This document shows, in pieces, positions 1 to 8,760 of a DNA stretch of 64,000 nt. The position numbers were made by a program, and so were the translations under genes. The DNA is from Leeuwenhoekiella aestuarii (GTDB lineage: Bacteria > Bacteroidota > Bacteroidia > Flavobacteriales > Flavobacteriaceae). How positions within the stretch are numbered: position 1 is the stretch's first letter; every line of letters starts with the position of its first letter. The notes under the pieces are model-generated. The model ran no database searches. It was not told the origin of the DNA and saw only the letters and a list, made by a program, of their open reading frames with translations. The DNA lies in the NCBI RefSeq assembly GCF_004104055.1, contig NZ_QOVJ01000001.1, forward strand, positions 496,001 to 560,000, in the 5' to 3' direction.

Positions 1-2
1 TC

Positions 3-386
3 AATGACCTCAATCATCATAATAAAACGAAAAAAGTTAGAATCTTTGGCCCACAAGATCGTATTCAAACCGGAGGAACTTTGATTATGTGTTTTTATGA
101 TTCTGAGGGGAAACAAATTCCATTTGAAGAGATAGAGCGCAGAGCTAATGCTCATAACATTTCATTACGCACCGGCTGTTTTTGTAATCCTGGTATTGAT
201 GAGATCAACAATGATCTTAATTCTGACGAATTACACGATTTTTTTACCAGTAACCATCAAGGTGGATATCGAGAAATTATTAATGCCTTGCAAAAAATGC
301 GAGGCGCAACACGTATCTCTGTAGGTCTGGCAACAACAAAATCTGATTTGGATCAATTTTTAAATTTCGTAGATAGCTTAAACTAA
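3..386 (+). CDS. Class V aminotransferase / cysteine desulfurase-like protein, 3' end
   Basis: This is the C-terminal part of a PLP-dependent class V aminotransferase-fold protein. The reading frame is open from base 3, so the start lies outside the window and the TTG at 81 is not the true start. The motif RTGCFCNPG resembles the cysteine-containing C-terminal loop of molybdenum-cofactor sulfurase and cysteine desulfurase relatives. The preceding VRIFGP...TGGTL strand fits the small domain of the fold. The catalytic PLP lysine would lie upstream and cannot be seen. The substrate is unknown; sulfur transfer is an inference from the Cys loop. Stop is TAA at 384-386. Confidence 0.75.
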   Translation, partial: NDLNHHNKTKKVRIFGPQDRIQTGGTLIMCFYDSEGKQIPFEEIERRANAHNISLRTGCFCNPGIDEINNDLNSDELHDFFTSNHQGGYREIINALQKMRGATRISVGLATTKSDLDQFLNFVDSLN

Positions 387-466
387 CAGACTTATATTTT
401 CCCAAATTTTTAATGATATTTTACGAATAAATAACAATTAGAAACAGCCTAAGATCTTCACCTATT

Positions 467-697
467 TTATCCACAATTTTATAAGTTATGAACGTTGATA
501 ACATAAAACTTTCCATTTAGGTTAAATGCTTCTCTACTAGCATTTGCAAGCTTTTCCTTTAAAACACAATTATTAATTTAAAATTAATTTTCTGTAAACT
601 TTTTAGATTTTATAAAAACATTAATTACTGAAAATCAATGTATTAACCTTATTTTTTTGACAACTTTTAGCATGTATTAAAATACAATGTTGATAAC
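467..697. promoter_or_regulatory. Candidate DnaA-box cluster upstream of nrdBA
   Basis: The 407-base AT-rich gap before nrdB holds a perfect DnaA-box word TTATCCACA at 467-475. A one-mismatch box (TTATCAACA) lies on the minus strand at 688-696. A nine-base word GTTGATAAC occurs twice, at 494-502 and 689-697. DnaA is known to control nrdAB in Escherichia coli. Whether it does so here is inference. I see no other gene and no clear TAnnTTTG promoter in this gap. Confidence 0.4.
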
Positions 698-793
698 AAT
701 GTTGAAAAAGTTAGTAGTACTACTCACAATGCAAGGCATTAAAATTTCAACTTTATACTTCTCAAAAGCTATCATTTTTTAACGTCTACTTGT

Positions 794-2068
794 ATGGAAA
801 TTACCGAGGTAATAAAAAGGGATTTTACGACCAAAACCTTTCATTTACACAAAATCACAAATGCTATTTTAAAAGCCATGACCGCGGTTGAACACGGTGG
901 TCCTAACGATGCAGAAGAAATCTCTCAAAATGTTTATGCTGCGCTTCTGGAGCGTAAAAATGCAGATGCTGCTTACAAGCCCACTGTAGAAGAGGTTCAG
1001 GATTTTGTGGAGAACAAACTGATGGAAGGTGGTTTTTTTGATGTTGCAAAAGCCTATATCCTTTACAGAAACGAGCAGGCTCAAAAAAGAAGGTCTAATA
1101 TTTTTGAAAAACGCATCAACTTAAAACCATACGAGTATCCTGCACTTTATGAATACGTGCCCGCAATTAGACACTCGTATTGGATTCATACAGAATTCAA
1201 CTTTACCAGTGATATACAAGATTTTAAAACCCGCCTTTCTGATACTGAGCGTAGCGCTATAAAAAATACGATGCTAGCCATCTCTCAGATAGAAGTGGCT
1301 GTAAAAAGCTTCTGGGGTGATATTTATCACAAAATGCCTAAGCCAGAAATTGGTTCTGTTGGCGCAACCTTTGCCGAAAGTGAAGTAAGGCACCACGATG
1401 CCTACTCACACCTCCTTGAAATTTTAGGTCTTAATCAGGAATTTAAAAACCTGAAGAAAAAGCCGGTGATCATGAAGCGTGTTCATTATCTGGAAACCGC
1501 TTTAAAAAACGCGAAAAGTGATGATAATAAAGAATATGCCGAGTCTGTTTTATTGTTCTCTTTATTTATAGAGCACGTATCCCTGTTCTCGCAGTTCTTG
1601 ATCATTATGGCCTTCAACAAGCACAGAAATGTCTTAAAAGGTATCTCTAACGTGGTAGAAGCGACTTCTAAAGAAGAGCAAATACACGGAGACTTTGGCA
1701 TAGACATCATCAATATCATTAAAGACGAAAATCCGGAGTGGTTTGATGCAGAATACCATAGTATGATTCAAAATATGTGTAAAGATGCATTTGTAGCAGA
1801 GAGCGACATCATAGACTGGATTTTTGAAGCAGGCGAAATAGAATTTTTACCAAAAGTTTTGGTTAAAGAATTCATCAAAAAGAGATTTAATGATTCCCTT
1901 GAAAGCATAGGAATCGAAAAGATATTTGAGGTAGATGAAACCCTTCTCGCAGAAACCGAATGGTTTGACGATGAGATCATAGGTACCAAACACGGAGACT
2001 TTTTTGTAAAACGCTCCATCAACTATAGTAAAAGAACACAAAGTATAACCAGCGACGACTTATTTTAA
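794..2068 (+). CDS. nrdB: Ribonucleotide reductase class I beta subunit with N-terminal ATP-cone
   Basis: This radical-generating subunit reduces ribonucleotides together with NrdA. Residues 1 to about 95 form an ATP-cone (EVIKRD..., KITNAILKA, PTVEEVQDFVE, VAKAYILYR). The ferritin-like domain follows. Metal ligands match the family spacing: E167, E197-x-x-H200, E260 and E295-x-x-H298. Y204, four residues after H200, is in the radical-tyrosine position. The 424 aa length exceeds a plain NrdB (about 330-375 aa) by roughly one ATP-cone. The acidic C-terminus SDDLF is the expected NrdA-docking tail. nrdA starts four bases downstream, so the two are co-transcribed. NrdB with its own ATP-cone is established for Leeuwenhoekiella blandensis, where dATP drives inhibitory oligomers through NrdB. 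Confidence 0.95.
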   Translation: MEITEVIKRDFTTKTFHLHKITNAILKAMTAVEHGGPNDAEEISQNVYAALLERKNADAAYKPTVEEVQDFVENKLMEGGFFDVAKAYILYRNEQAQKRRSNIFEKRINLKPYEYPALYEYVPAIRHSYWIHTEFNFTSDIQDFKTRLSDTERSAIKNTMLAISQIEVAVKSFWGDIYHKMPKPEIGSVGATFAESEVRHHDAYSHLLEILGLNQEFKNLKKKPVIMKRVHYLETALKNAKSDDNKEYAESVLLFSLFIEHVSLFSQFLIIMAFNKHRNVLKGISNVVEATSKEEQIHGDFGIDIINIIKDENPEWFDAEYHSMIQNMCKDAFVAESDIIDWIFEAGEIEFLPKVLVKEFIKKRFNDSLESIGIEKIFEVDETLLAETEWFDDEIIGTKHGDFFVKRSINYSKRTQSITSDDLF

Positions 2069-2072
2069 AACA

Positions 2073-3866
2073 ATGAACGAATCAAAATTACACCCAGGAG
2101 AAGAGTTACAACAAAAAACTACAAGCGCAACTGATACCCTTGCACAAGCAAGAAAAGAAGCGCTTAAAAATTCATCAGAAAAGCAAGAACATAAGTTTGA
2201 ATGGTTAAATGATTTCAGTAGAAACTTTTTAGCATCAGGGTACCTGACTAAGGGTGTTACTCCAGAAGGGCGTATCCGTGAAATTGCAGATCGTGCCGAA
2301 ACTATCCTGGGTATAGCTGGTTTTTCAGATAAGTTCTACGGGTATATGAGCGAAGGTTTTTACTCACTGGCTTCTCCGGTTTGGTCAAACTTTGGTAAAG
2401 AGCGTGGTCTGCCTATCAGCTGCTTCGGTTCTCATATAGACGATGATATGGGTAACATTTTATACACCCAGTCTGAAGTAGGTATGATGTCTAAACTAGG
2501 TGGTGGTACTTCTGGATATTTCGGTAAAATTAGACATCGCGGTGCTGATGTGAAAAATAACGGTCAGGCTTCTGGAGCTGTACACATTATGCAGCTTTTT
2601 GAATCTATGGTTGATGTTGTAAGTCAAGGCTCTGTACGTCGTGGTCGCTTTTCTCCCTACTTACCGGTTGAACATCCGGATATTGAAGAGTTCTTAGAAA
2701 TTGGTACCGAAGGTAACCCAATTCAAGAATTAACACACGGCGTATCGGTGACCAACCAATGGATGGAAGATATGGTAGCCGGTGACGAGAAAAAACGTGC
2801 TATATGGGCTAAAGTATTGCAACGTCGCGGGGAAATGGGATATCCTTATATTTTCTTTAAAGACAATGCAAACAACGGTGCTGCAGATGTGTTTAGAGAT
2901 AACAATCACACGATCTACGCTAGTAACTTGTGTACAGAGATCATGTTACCCTCTAATGAGAATTGGTCATTTGTTTGTGTACTATCTTCAGTTAATGTTC
3001 TACACTATGATAAATGGAAAAATACTGATGCTGTAGAAACTATGGTTCATTTCTTAGATGCTGTGATTACAGAATTCTGCGAAAAACTAGAGGTTTATCG
3101 TGATTCTGAAAGCCGTGAAGATCGCCAGACCTTCTTGTTTATGGAAAGAGCCTATAATTTTGCTAAAGAAAACCGTGCATTAGGATTAGGTGTTTTAGGA
3201 TGGCACTCATTATTACAATCTAAAATGTTGCCGTTCAACAGTCAGGAGGCTTATGATCTAAACAGTGAGATCTTTAGAACTATCAAAGAAAAATCCTACC
3301 AGGCGTCAGCAGATTTAGCAGATCGTTTTGGTGAACCTGAAGCTTTAAAAGGCTACGGAAGGCGCAATGCAACTTTAAATGCAATTGCTCCTACAACCTC
3401 ATCTGCGTTTATATTAGGTCAGGTTTCACAGGGTATAGAGCCTATCTGGTCTAACACCTATGTAAAAGATATCGCTAAAGTAAAAACCACAATTAGAAAT
3501 CCGTTTTTAGTTGATTTACTAGAAGAAAAAGGCAAAAATACTACTGAAGTTTGGAGAAGCATCAGAGACTTTGATGGCTCTGTTCAACATCTAGATTTCT
3601 TATCAGACTTAGAAAAAGATGTATTTAAAACCTATTCTGAAATCGATCAGTTAGACATCGTTTATCAAGCTGCTAACAGACAAAACCATATTGACCAAGG
3701 TCAATCTGTGAACATCATTGTTCACCCGGATATGCCCGTTAAGGACATCAATAAAATTCATATTACTGCCTGGAAACTAGGATTAAAATCTTTGTATTAC
3801 CAGCACAGTATGAATGCTGCTCAAAAATTCAAGCAGAAAAAAGCCTGCGTAAGTTGTGAGGCTTAA
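2073..3866 (+). CDS. nrdA: Ribonucleotide reductase class I alpha subunit lacking an ATP-cone
   Basis: This is the catalytic subunit that makes deoxyribonucleoside diphosphates. Active-site residues are visible as N285-L-C287-T-E289, with the redox cysteines at C117 (PISCFGS) and C302 (SFVCVLSS). The radical-transfer tyrosine pair is in SLYYQHS. The C-terminal CVSC pair (C592, C595) is the thioredoxin/glutaredoxin-reducible tail. At 597 aa it is far shorter than Escherichia coli NrdA (761 aa). It has only a short polar N-terminus before the catalytic domain, so the overall activity cone is absent here and is supplied by NrdB. It is translationally close to nrdB, with a 4-base gap. Confidence 0.95.
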   Translation: MNESKLHPGEELQQKTTSATDTLAQARKEALKNSSEKQEHKFEWLNDFSRNFLASGYLTKGVTPEGRIREIADRAETILGIAGFSDKFYGYMSEGFYSLASPVWSNFGKERGLPISCFGSHIDDDMGNILYTQSEVGMMSKLGGGTSGYFGKIRHRGADVKNNGQASGAVHIMQLFESMVDVVSQGSVRRGRFSPYLPVEHPDIEEFLEIGTEGNPIQELTHGVSVTNQWMEDMVAGDEKKRAIWAKVLQRRGEMGYPYIFFKDNANNGAADVFRDNNHTIYASNLCTEIMLPSNENWSFVCVLSSVNVLHYDKWKNTDAVETMVHFLDAVITEFCEKLEVYRDSESREDRQTFLFMERAYNFAKENRALGLGVLGWHSLLQSKMLPFNSQEAYDLNSEIFRTIKEKSYQASADLADRFGEPEALKGYGRRNATLNAIAPTTSSAFILGQVSQGIEPIWSNTYVKDIAKVKTTIRNPFLVDLLEEKGKNTTEVWRSIRDFDGSVQHLDFLSDLEKDVFKTYSEIDQLDIVYQAANRQNHIDQGQSVNIIVHPDMPVKDINKIHITAWKLGLKSLYYQHSMNAAQKFKQKKACVSCEA

Positions 3867-3898
3867 TCAATAGAATTTTTTATTTAAGTAAGTGTTGC

Positions 3899-3931
3899 AA
3901 GAGCCGGTAGAAATACCGGCTCTTTCTTTTA
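3899..3931 (+). terminator. Rho-independent terminator after nrdBA
   Basis: An 11-bp stem (left arm 3899-3909, right arm 3914-3924) encloses the loop GAAA and is followed by a T-rich tract. It lies 33 bases after the nrdA stop. Confidence 0.85.
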
Positions 3932-3993
3932 TCAAGAACTTATTTTCAATTTAAATTATCCAGTAACTTTAGCTCACTAAACAAATTATTACT

Positions 3994-4518
3994 ATGGATC
4001 TTCAAGATTTAAAATATCCCATAGGGACTTTTGAAAAACCCGAAACTCTCACAGCTTCTCAAATCGAAAAATGGATACACACTATTCAAGATTTTCCGAG
4101 CTCAATTACCCAATTAACCGAAAATCTTTCCGAAGATAGCTTAGCAAAAACCTACCGCCTCGATGGCTGGAATATTAAGCAGCTTGTACATCATTGCGCA
4201 GATAGTCATATGAATGCATTTATACGGTTTAAACTCACATTAACTGAAAACACTCCTCAAATCAAACCCTATTTTGAACACAAGTGGGCTGAACTGCCTG
4301 ATACTGTATCAACACCTATAGAAGCTTCACTTAAACTTATTGAAGGCTTACACTTGCGCTGGGCGATTCTACTAAAAGCATTAGAACCTGAAGATCTGGA
4401 ACGAACTTACATTCACCCGGAACACGGCAAGCAGTTTACCTTAGCAGAAACCATCGGGATGTATGACTGGCACTGCAGGCATCATTTAGCACATATTAAA
4501 AGTGCGCTCAACTCCTAG
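3994..4518 (+). CDS. YfiT/BstA-type DinB-fold protein (putative metal-dependent hydrolase or thiol transferase)
   Basis: The protein is 174 aa and soluble, with a DinB/YfiT four-helix-bundle pattern. Three histidine clusters fit the known metal site: LVHHCADSHMN near residues 65-75, and WHCRHHLAHIK near the C-terminus. The N-terminal DLKYPIGTFEKP is characteristic of YfiT-like proteins. Bacillus YfiT/BstA relatives are zinc or nickel proteins, and some transfer bacillithiol. The substrate here is not evident. It stands alone after the nrd terminator, with the zinc-ribbon gene 19 bases downstream. Confidence 0.75.
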   Translation: MDLQDLKYPIGTFEKPETLTASQIEKWIHTIQDFPSSITQLTENLSEDSLAKTYRLDGWNIKQLVHHCADSHMNAFIRFKLTLTENTPQIKPYFEHKWAELPDTVSTPIEASLKLIEGLHLRWAILLKALEPEDLERTYIHPEHGKQFTLAETIGMYDWHCRHHLAHIKSALNS

Positions 4519-4537
4519 AAAATCATTATTTTAGATT

Positions 4538-4885
4538 ATGCAAAAGACTTGCCCGGAGTGTGGAGATAAAATTATAGGTCGCGCAGATAAAAAATACTGC
4601 AGCGACTCGTGCAGAAATGCTGCAAACAATAAACTCAACAGCGACCGAAAGAACCTGATACGAAATACCAATAACAAACTGCGTAAAAATTACCGCATCC
4701 TCGAGTCTTTAAATCCTGACGACAAGACCAAGACTACAAAGAGTAAATTAGTTTTAGCAGGTTTTGATTTTAATTTGTTTACCAGCATTTATACCACAAA
4801 GGCCGGCACCGTTTATTACTTTGTTTATGATCAGGGGTATCTTCCGCTAGACAATGACTTTTATGCTCTGGTAAGACGCAAGTAG
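4538..4885 (+). CDS. Small zinc-ribbon protein of unknown function
   Basis: This is a 115 aa basic cytoplasmic protein. Residues 4-25 form a zinc ribbon with paired cysteines (CPEC...CSDSC). The middle is Asn/Lys-rich and polar (about residues 26-70). The C-terminal 45 residues are compact and aromatic-rich (FDFNLFTSIYTT...YYFVYDQGYLP). I recognise the pattern as one commonly carried by Flavobacteriia but know no assigned role. The ribbon and high charge would suit nucleic-acid binding, which is inference. It probably shares a transcript with the DinB-fold gene just upstream. Confidence 0.65.
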   Translation: MQKTCPECGDKIIGRADKKYCSDSCRNAANNKLNSDRKNLIRNTNNKLRKNYRILESLNPDDKTKTTKSKLVLAGFDFNLFTSIYTTKAGTVYYFVYDQGYLPLDNDFYALVRRK

Positions 4886-4908
4886 TATTTACAGCACTCC
4901 ATAAAAAC

Positions 4909-5370
4909 CTATTTCCAAGTTGCTCCTTTTAGCTTTAGAGCAGCTTTAATCACATCCATCTGACTGATTTGCCCTACTAGTTTTCCGTCTTCAACAATAG
5001 GAAAACGGCGGTGTTTACGCTCGATAAAAAAGCGAGCTGCATCGAGCACATTCATATTTCCGTCTATCGTTTCCACATCAATTGCCATATTTTGCCCCAC
5101 TGTTGCATTGAGCATTGGTAAATTATGATATCGACTATCTGATATATGCTTGATACAATCCCCTTCAGAAATAACACCTAACAACTCATTGTTTTCATTC
5201 ACAACCGGCGCTCCTGAAATACGGTACTTGATCAGTTTTTGCATGACATCCATAATCGACTCATCTGTGGTAAATGTAATGAGCTTAGTTGTCATATAAT
5301 CTGAAACTTTAATATTTACTTCTTCGGCAACAACTTTAGATCGTTTACCCATAAAACTCTTGATTCCCAT
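4909..5370 (-). CDS. Two-CBS-domain protein
   Basis: The 153 aa protein is almost wholly a pair of CBS domains. CBS1 is at about residues 25-85 (VSDYMTTKLITFTTDESIMDVMQKL...APVVNENNELLGVISEGD). CBS2 is at about 90-150 (NMAIDVETIDGNMNVLDAARFFIERKHRR...VGQISQMDV). CBS pairs bind adenosyl nucleotides and usually regulate a partner. No catalytic domain is attached. It is a single gene, divergent from the M28 peptidase and convergent with the zinc-ribbon gene. The ligand and partner are unknown. Confidence 0.85.
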   Translation of the reverse strand: MGIKSFMGKRSKVVAEEVNIKVSDYMTTKLITFTTDESIMDVMQKLIKYRISGAPVVNENNELLGVISEGDCIKHISDSRYHNLPMLNATVGQNMAIDVETIDGNMNVLDAARFFIERKHRRFPIVEDGKLVGQISQMDVIKAALKLKGATWK

Positions 5371-5510
5371 ACGCTTATATTTTTAGACTCTTTAAATTAG
5401 ACAAAATATCCGAGATATCGAAAACGATTTCTTTATCAAATTTTCAAATTACTTCAAGCCTTGTACATACCAGCCTTTCCTACTACCTTTAACCGAATAT
5501 TCGTCTACCT

Positions 5511-7817
5511 ATGAAAACGCATTACGCTGCCGTACTTTCTTTTTTGCTCATTCTGGGGCTTATTTATTTTAGTTTTTACACACATAAACCGCAAAGTATA
5601 TCTGACGCAAACACTCCGCTAACAGCATTTTCTACTGCGCGTGCACAGGCTTTTATAGATTCTATAGCTCATGAAGCACACGGAGTGGGTATGCCGGCAC
5701 ATCAAACCACGCAAAACTACATTGTAAAAACGCTGGAGGGTTTGGGTCTCGAGACACAAATACAAACAGATTTTGCATATAAACCGGGCTGGGGTGCTTT
5801 AAGCAGAGCTGAAAATATAATCACACGCATTCCCGGTACAGGTTCTGGTCAAACGCTTTTGCTGATGTCGCATTACGACAGTGCGCCACATACAGCTTCG
5901 CACGGAGCAAGTGACGCCGGAAGCGGAGTTGCTGCGATTTTAGAGACCATAAGAGCTTATTTAGCCCAAGGCGAAAAAGCCAAAAATGATATAATTATTT
6001 TGTTTACAGATGCTGAAGAATTAGGTCTTAATGGTGCTTCGGTATTTGTGAACAAGCATCCATGGGCAAAAGATGTAGACCTGGCTTTAAACTTTGAAGC
6101 CCGCGGAAGCGGCGGCCCTTCTAATATGATCGTAGAGACCAACGGCGGCAACGGCAAATTAATCAAGGCTTTTGCTAAAGCCAACCCTTCACATCCTTAT
6201 GCAAATTCGCTGATGTATAGCGTTTATAAATTATTGCCTAATGATACAGACTCTACTGTTTTGCGTGAAGATGGCGATATTGATGGGTTTTTCTTTGCGT
6301 TTATTGGCGATCACTTTGATTACCACACAGCAAATGATATCCCCAGTCGTTTAGACCCCGAGTCTTTAGAACATCAAGGCAGATATCTATCGGCTCTTTT
6401 AGACTATTTTAAAGATGCAAACCTTAACTTAAAAGCAGACGAAGACTATGTCTATTTTAATCTTCCTATACTTAAAATGGCTTATTATCCATTCAGTTGG
6501 ATTTTACCGATGCTAATAGGTGCATGGATCTTATTTTTTATGGTACTCCTATATGGAATGCGCAAAAAACAACTCACCATTTTAGGAGTTTTACGCGGGT
6601 TTCTTCCGTTGCTCATTTCGCTTGTTTTAGCCTATTTAGTTAGCCTGGGCTGGAAGGTAATTTTAGCGCTAGACCCTGCACAAGCTGATATTTTACAAGG
6701 ATTTCCTTATAATGGTTATGAACTTTTAGCCGGTTTTGTCGCGCTTATTTTAGCACTTACCTTTTTCATTTATAAACTATTCTACAAACCCAATACAACA
6801 GCTTCACTCAGTTTGGCACCGTTATTCTTTTGGCTACTCATTGCAACCGGAGTTGGCCTGTATTTAGAAGGTGCTTCCTTTTTTGTAATCCCTATTTATT
6901 TTGGGTTACTCAGTGTCTTTATAATTTTAAGAAACACTAAACCTAATTTGTTTCTACTCACCCTTCTTTCTGCTCCGGCCCTTTTTATCATAACCCATTA
7001 CATCAAAGAATTTCCTGTGGGGCTGGGTCTCAAAATGCTGGTAGCAGCAACTGCGCTTACCGTATTACTTTTTGGCTTGTTGCTTCCGGTAATGGGCTAT
7101 TATAAGATGAAAGGCAAGCTGGCAATCTTATTTCTACTCGTGAGTGTTGGTGCTTTTATTTCAGCGTATGCTAAATCTGACTTCACCGAAGAAAGACGTT
7201 TTCCTACCAGTTTAAACTATGTTTATGATGCAAATACCGAAGAAGCATTTTTTGCTACTTACAACAACCAGCTAGACAATTGGCTGAAAAATATTCTCGG
7301 GGAACATATACAAACCGCAGAAGAAGCCGGTAAAAACCCAGAGTCTGGTAAATACGGGAGCCGGTATTCTTACATTTCAAAAGCACCAGTAACTTTTGTT
7401 GCACCTTCGCAAATTTACACTTCTAAGGATACTATAATTGATGGTGAGCGCAGGCTTGATTTCACTGTATTTCCACAACGCAATGTGGGAGATATGATTT
7501 TATTGTGTCCAAAAGACACTCCTTTTAACCGGTTAAGCTTTAATGGTCAGGAGGTTTTACCCCGAGAAGGCGAAGCATTTCCGTTAGCAAATCGCTCTAC
7601 AGACTATTTATTAAGCTACAGGCTTGTTGATAGAGAGCCGCTTGAAGTGCATCTAACAATACAAGAAGGTGCGCCCTTACAATTTACACTTTTTGATTAT
7701 AGCTATGATCTTTTAGAAAACACCAGCTTTGACCTACCTTCGCGCCCTTTAAATGCTATGCCAATGCCTTTTGTAAATACCGATGCACTGATCACCAAAC
7801 AACACATCGAATTTTAA
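5511..7817 (+). CDS. M28-family membrane metallopeptidase
   Basis: This 768 aa protein has an N-terminal membrane anchor (residues 5-23), an extracytoplasmic M28 zinc aminopeptidase domain (about 40-305), several transmembrane helices (about 325-560), and a soluble C-terminal domain (about 570-768). Candidate metal and catalytic residues are H121-x-D123, D135, E169-E170, E196 and the late His in DHFDYHTAND. The architecture of M28 plus a multi-helix membrane region resembles yeast Pff1-type vacuolar peptidases and their bacterial relatives. It probably trims peptides in the periplasm. The SDR gene follows after 25 bases and may be co-transcribed. Confidence 0.85.
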   Translation: MKTHYAAVLSFLLILGLIYFSFYTHKPQSISDANTPLTAFSTARAQAFIDSIAHEAHGVGMPAHQTTQNYIVKTLEGLGLETQIQTDFAYKPGWGALSRAENIITRIPGTGSGQTLLLMSHYDSAPHTASHGASDAGSGVAAILETIRAYLAQGEKAKNDIIILFTDAEELGLNGASVFVNKHPWAKDVDLALNFEARGSGGPSNMIVETNGGNGKLIKAFAKANPSHPYANSLMYSVYKLLPNDTDSTVLREDGDIDGFFFAFIGDHFDYHTANDIPSRLDPESLEHQGRYLSALLDYFKDANLNLKADEDYVYFNLPILKMAYYPFSWILPMLIGAWILFFMVLLYGMRKKQLTILGVLRGFLPLLISLVLAYLVSLGWKVILALDPAQADILQGFPYNGYELLAGFVALILALTFFIYKLFYKPNTTASLSLAPLFFWLLIATGVGLYLEGASFFVIPIYFGLLSVFIILRNTKPNLFLLTLLSAPALFIITHYIKEFPVGLGLKMLVAATALTVLLFGLLLPVMGYYKMKGKLAILFLLVSVGAFISAYAKSDFTEERRFPTSLNYVYDANTEEAFFATYNNQLDNWLKNILGEHIQTAEEAGKNPESGKYGSRYSYISKAPVTFVAPSQIYTSKDTIIDGERRLDFTVFPQRNVGDMILLCPKDTPFNRLSFNGQEVLPREGEAFPLANRSTDYLLSYRLVDREPLEVHLTIQEGAPLQFTLFDYSYDLLENTSFDLPSRPLNAMPMPFVNTDALITKQHIEF

Positions 7818-7842
7818 GAGCATTGCTTAAAATTGAATTATT

Positions 7843-8643
7843 ATGAGCAGGATTGCTATTGCAGGATTAGGATGGCTGGGACTACCACTGGCCGCGCAAT
7901 TACAAGAATTGGGACATACCGTAAAAGGTTCGGTTACTTCTAAGACCAAACAAGCAGAATTGAAAACCTACGGCGTTGATGTCTATCAGGTTGAAATTGC
8001 AGAAGACGAAATTCGCGGGGAGATCAATTCGTTTTTAGCAGATTCTGAAATTCTGATCATTCTAATTCCGCCCGGCTTACGCCGAAATACGGGCCACAAC
8101 CACGCTTTGCGGATGGCCCAATTGCTGGATGCTGTTGAAAAATCTTCTATACCAAAAGTGATTTTAATAAGCAGCACAGGCGTTTATGACGATTCTCAAG
8201 GAAAAGTTACCGAAGCTGATGTACCCAAACCTCAGGACAGCAAAGGCAAACAATTAGTAGAAGTTGAACAGATTTTCTTTAAATCTACTGCGGTTAAAAC
8301 TACCGTTATACGTTTTGGAGGTCTGTTTGGCGGCAGTCGAAATCCGGTAAAATACCTTGCCGGCCGTACGGGTTTAAGCAATGGTAACGCGCCAGTGAAT
8401 CTTATACACCGTGAAGATTGTATGGGTGTTATTTTGGGCGTGATCTATAAAAATGCTTTTGGTCATATCCTAAATGCAGTACACCCTGATCATCCTGCAA
8501 AAGCGGTTTATTATAAAAAACAAGCAGAAGCTTTAGGTCTGGAACCTCCTCTTTATGAATCTGATAGAGATCAGACTTTTAAACAGGTAGACTCCGTTAA
8601 TTTAAAACCTTTATTAGGTTATACTTTTCAAAAGAGCTTATAA
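7843..8643 (+). CDS. NAD(P)-binding SDR-fold protein (YeeZ-like epimerase/dehydratase family)
   Basis: The 266 aa protein starts with a Rossmann nucleotide-binding motif GLGWLG (residues 8-13). An extended-SDR pattern follows: LIILIPPG, VILISSTGVYDD, and a later substrate-binding half. Family members act on nucleotide-sugar-like substrates, but the catalytic YxxxK is not clear here, so the reaction is unassigned. It lies 25 bases after the M28 gene on the same strand. Confidence 0.75.
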   Translation: MSRIAIAGLGWLGLPLAAQLQELGHTVKGSVTSKTKQAELKTYGVDVYQVEIAEDEIRGEINSFLADSEILIILIPPGLRRNTGHNHALRMAQLLDAVEKSSIPKVILISSTGVYDDSQGKVTEADVPKPQDSKGKQLVEVEQIFFKSTAVKTTVIRFGGLFGGSRNPVKYLAGRTGLSNGNAPVNLIHREDCMGVILGVIYKNAFGHILNAVHPDHPAKAVYYKKQAEALGLEPPLYESDRDQTFKQVDSVNLKPLLGYTFQKSL

Positions 8644-8679
8644 ACTAAAAATTATTTCTCTTAAAAAAAGACATAAAAA

Positions 8680-8705
8680 AAACCCGGCAAGCACATACCG
8701 GGTTT
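8680..8705 (-). terminator. Terminator between SDR gene and lysC
   Basis: An 8-bp stem AAACCCGG/CCGGGTTT (8680-8687 and 8698-8705) has a 10-base loop. On the minus strand it runs into eight T residues, so it mainly serves lysC. The plus-strand T-run is weak. Confidence 0.8.
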
Positions 8706-8760
8706 CTCATGTTAATCTTCTGGTTGGTCAGAAGAAAGGCTAACACTAACTAACAAAAGT

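Noticed and set aside
387-793. Replication origin
   Set aside because: DnaA-box words are present, but no dnaA, dnaN or clustered arrays of boxes are near. Regulation of nrdBA is the simpler reading.
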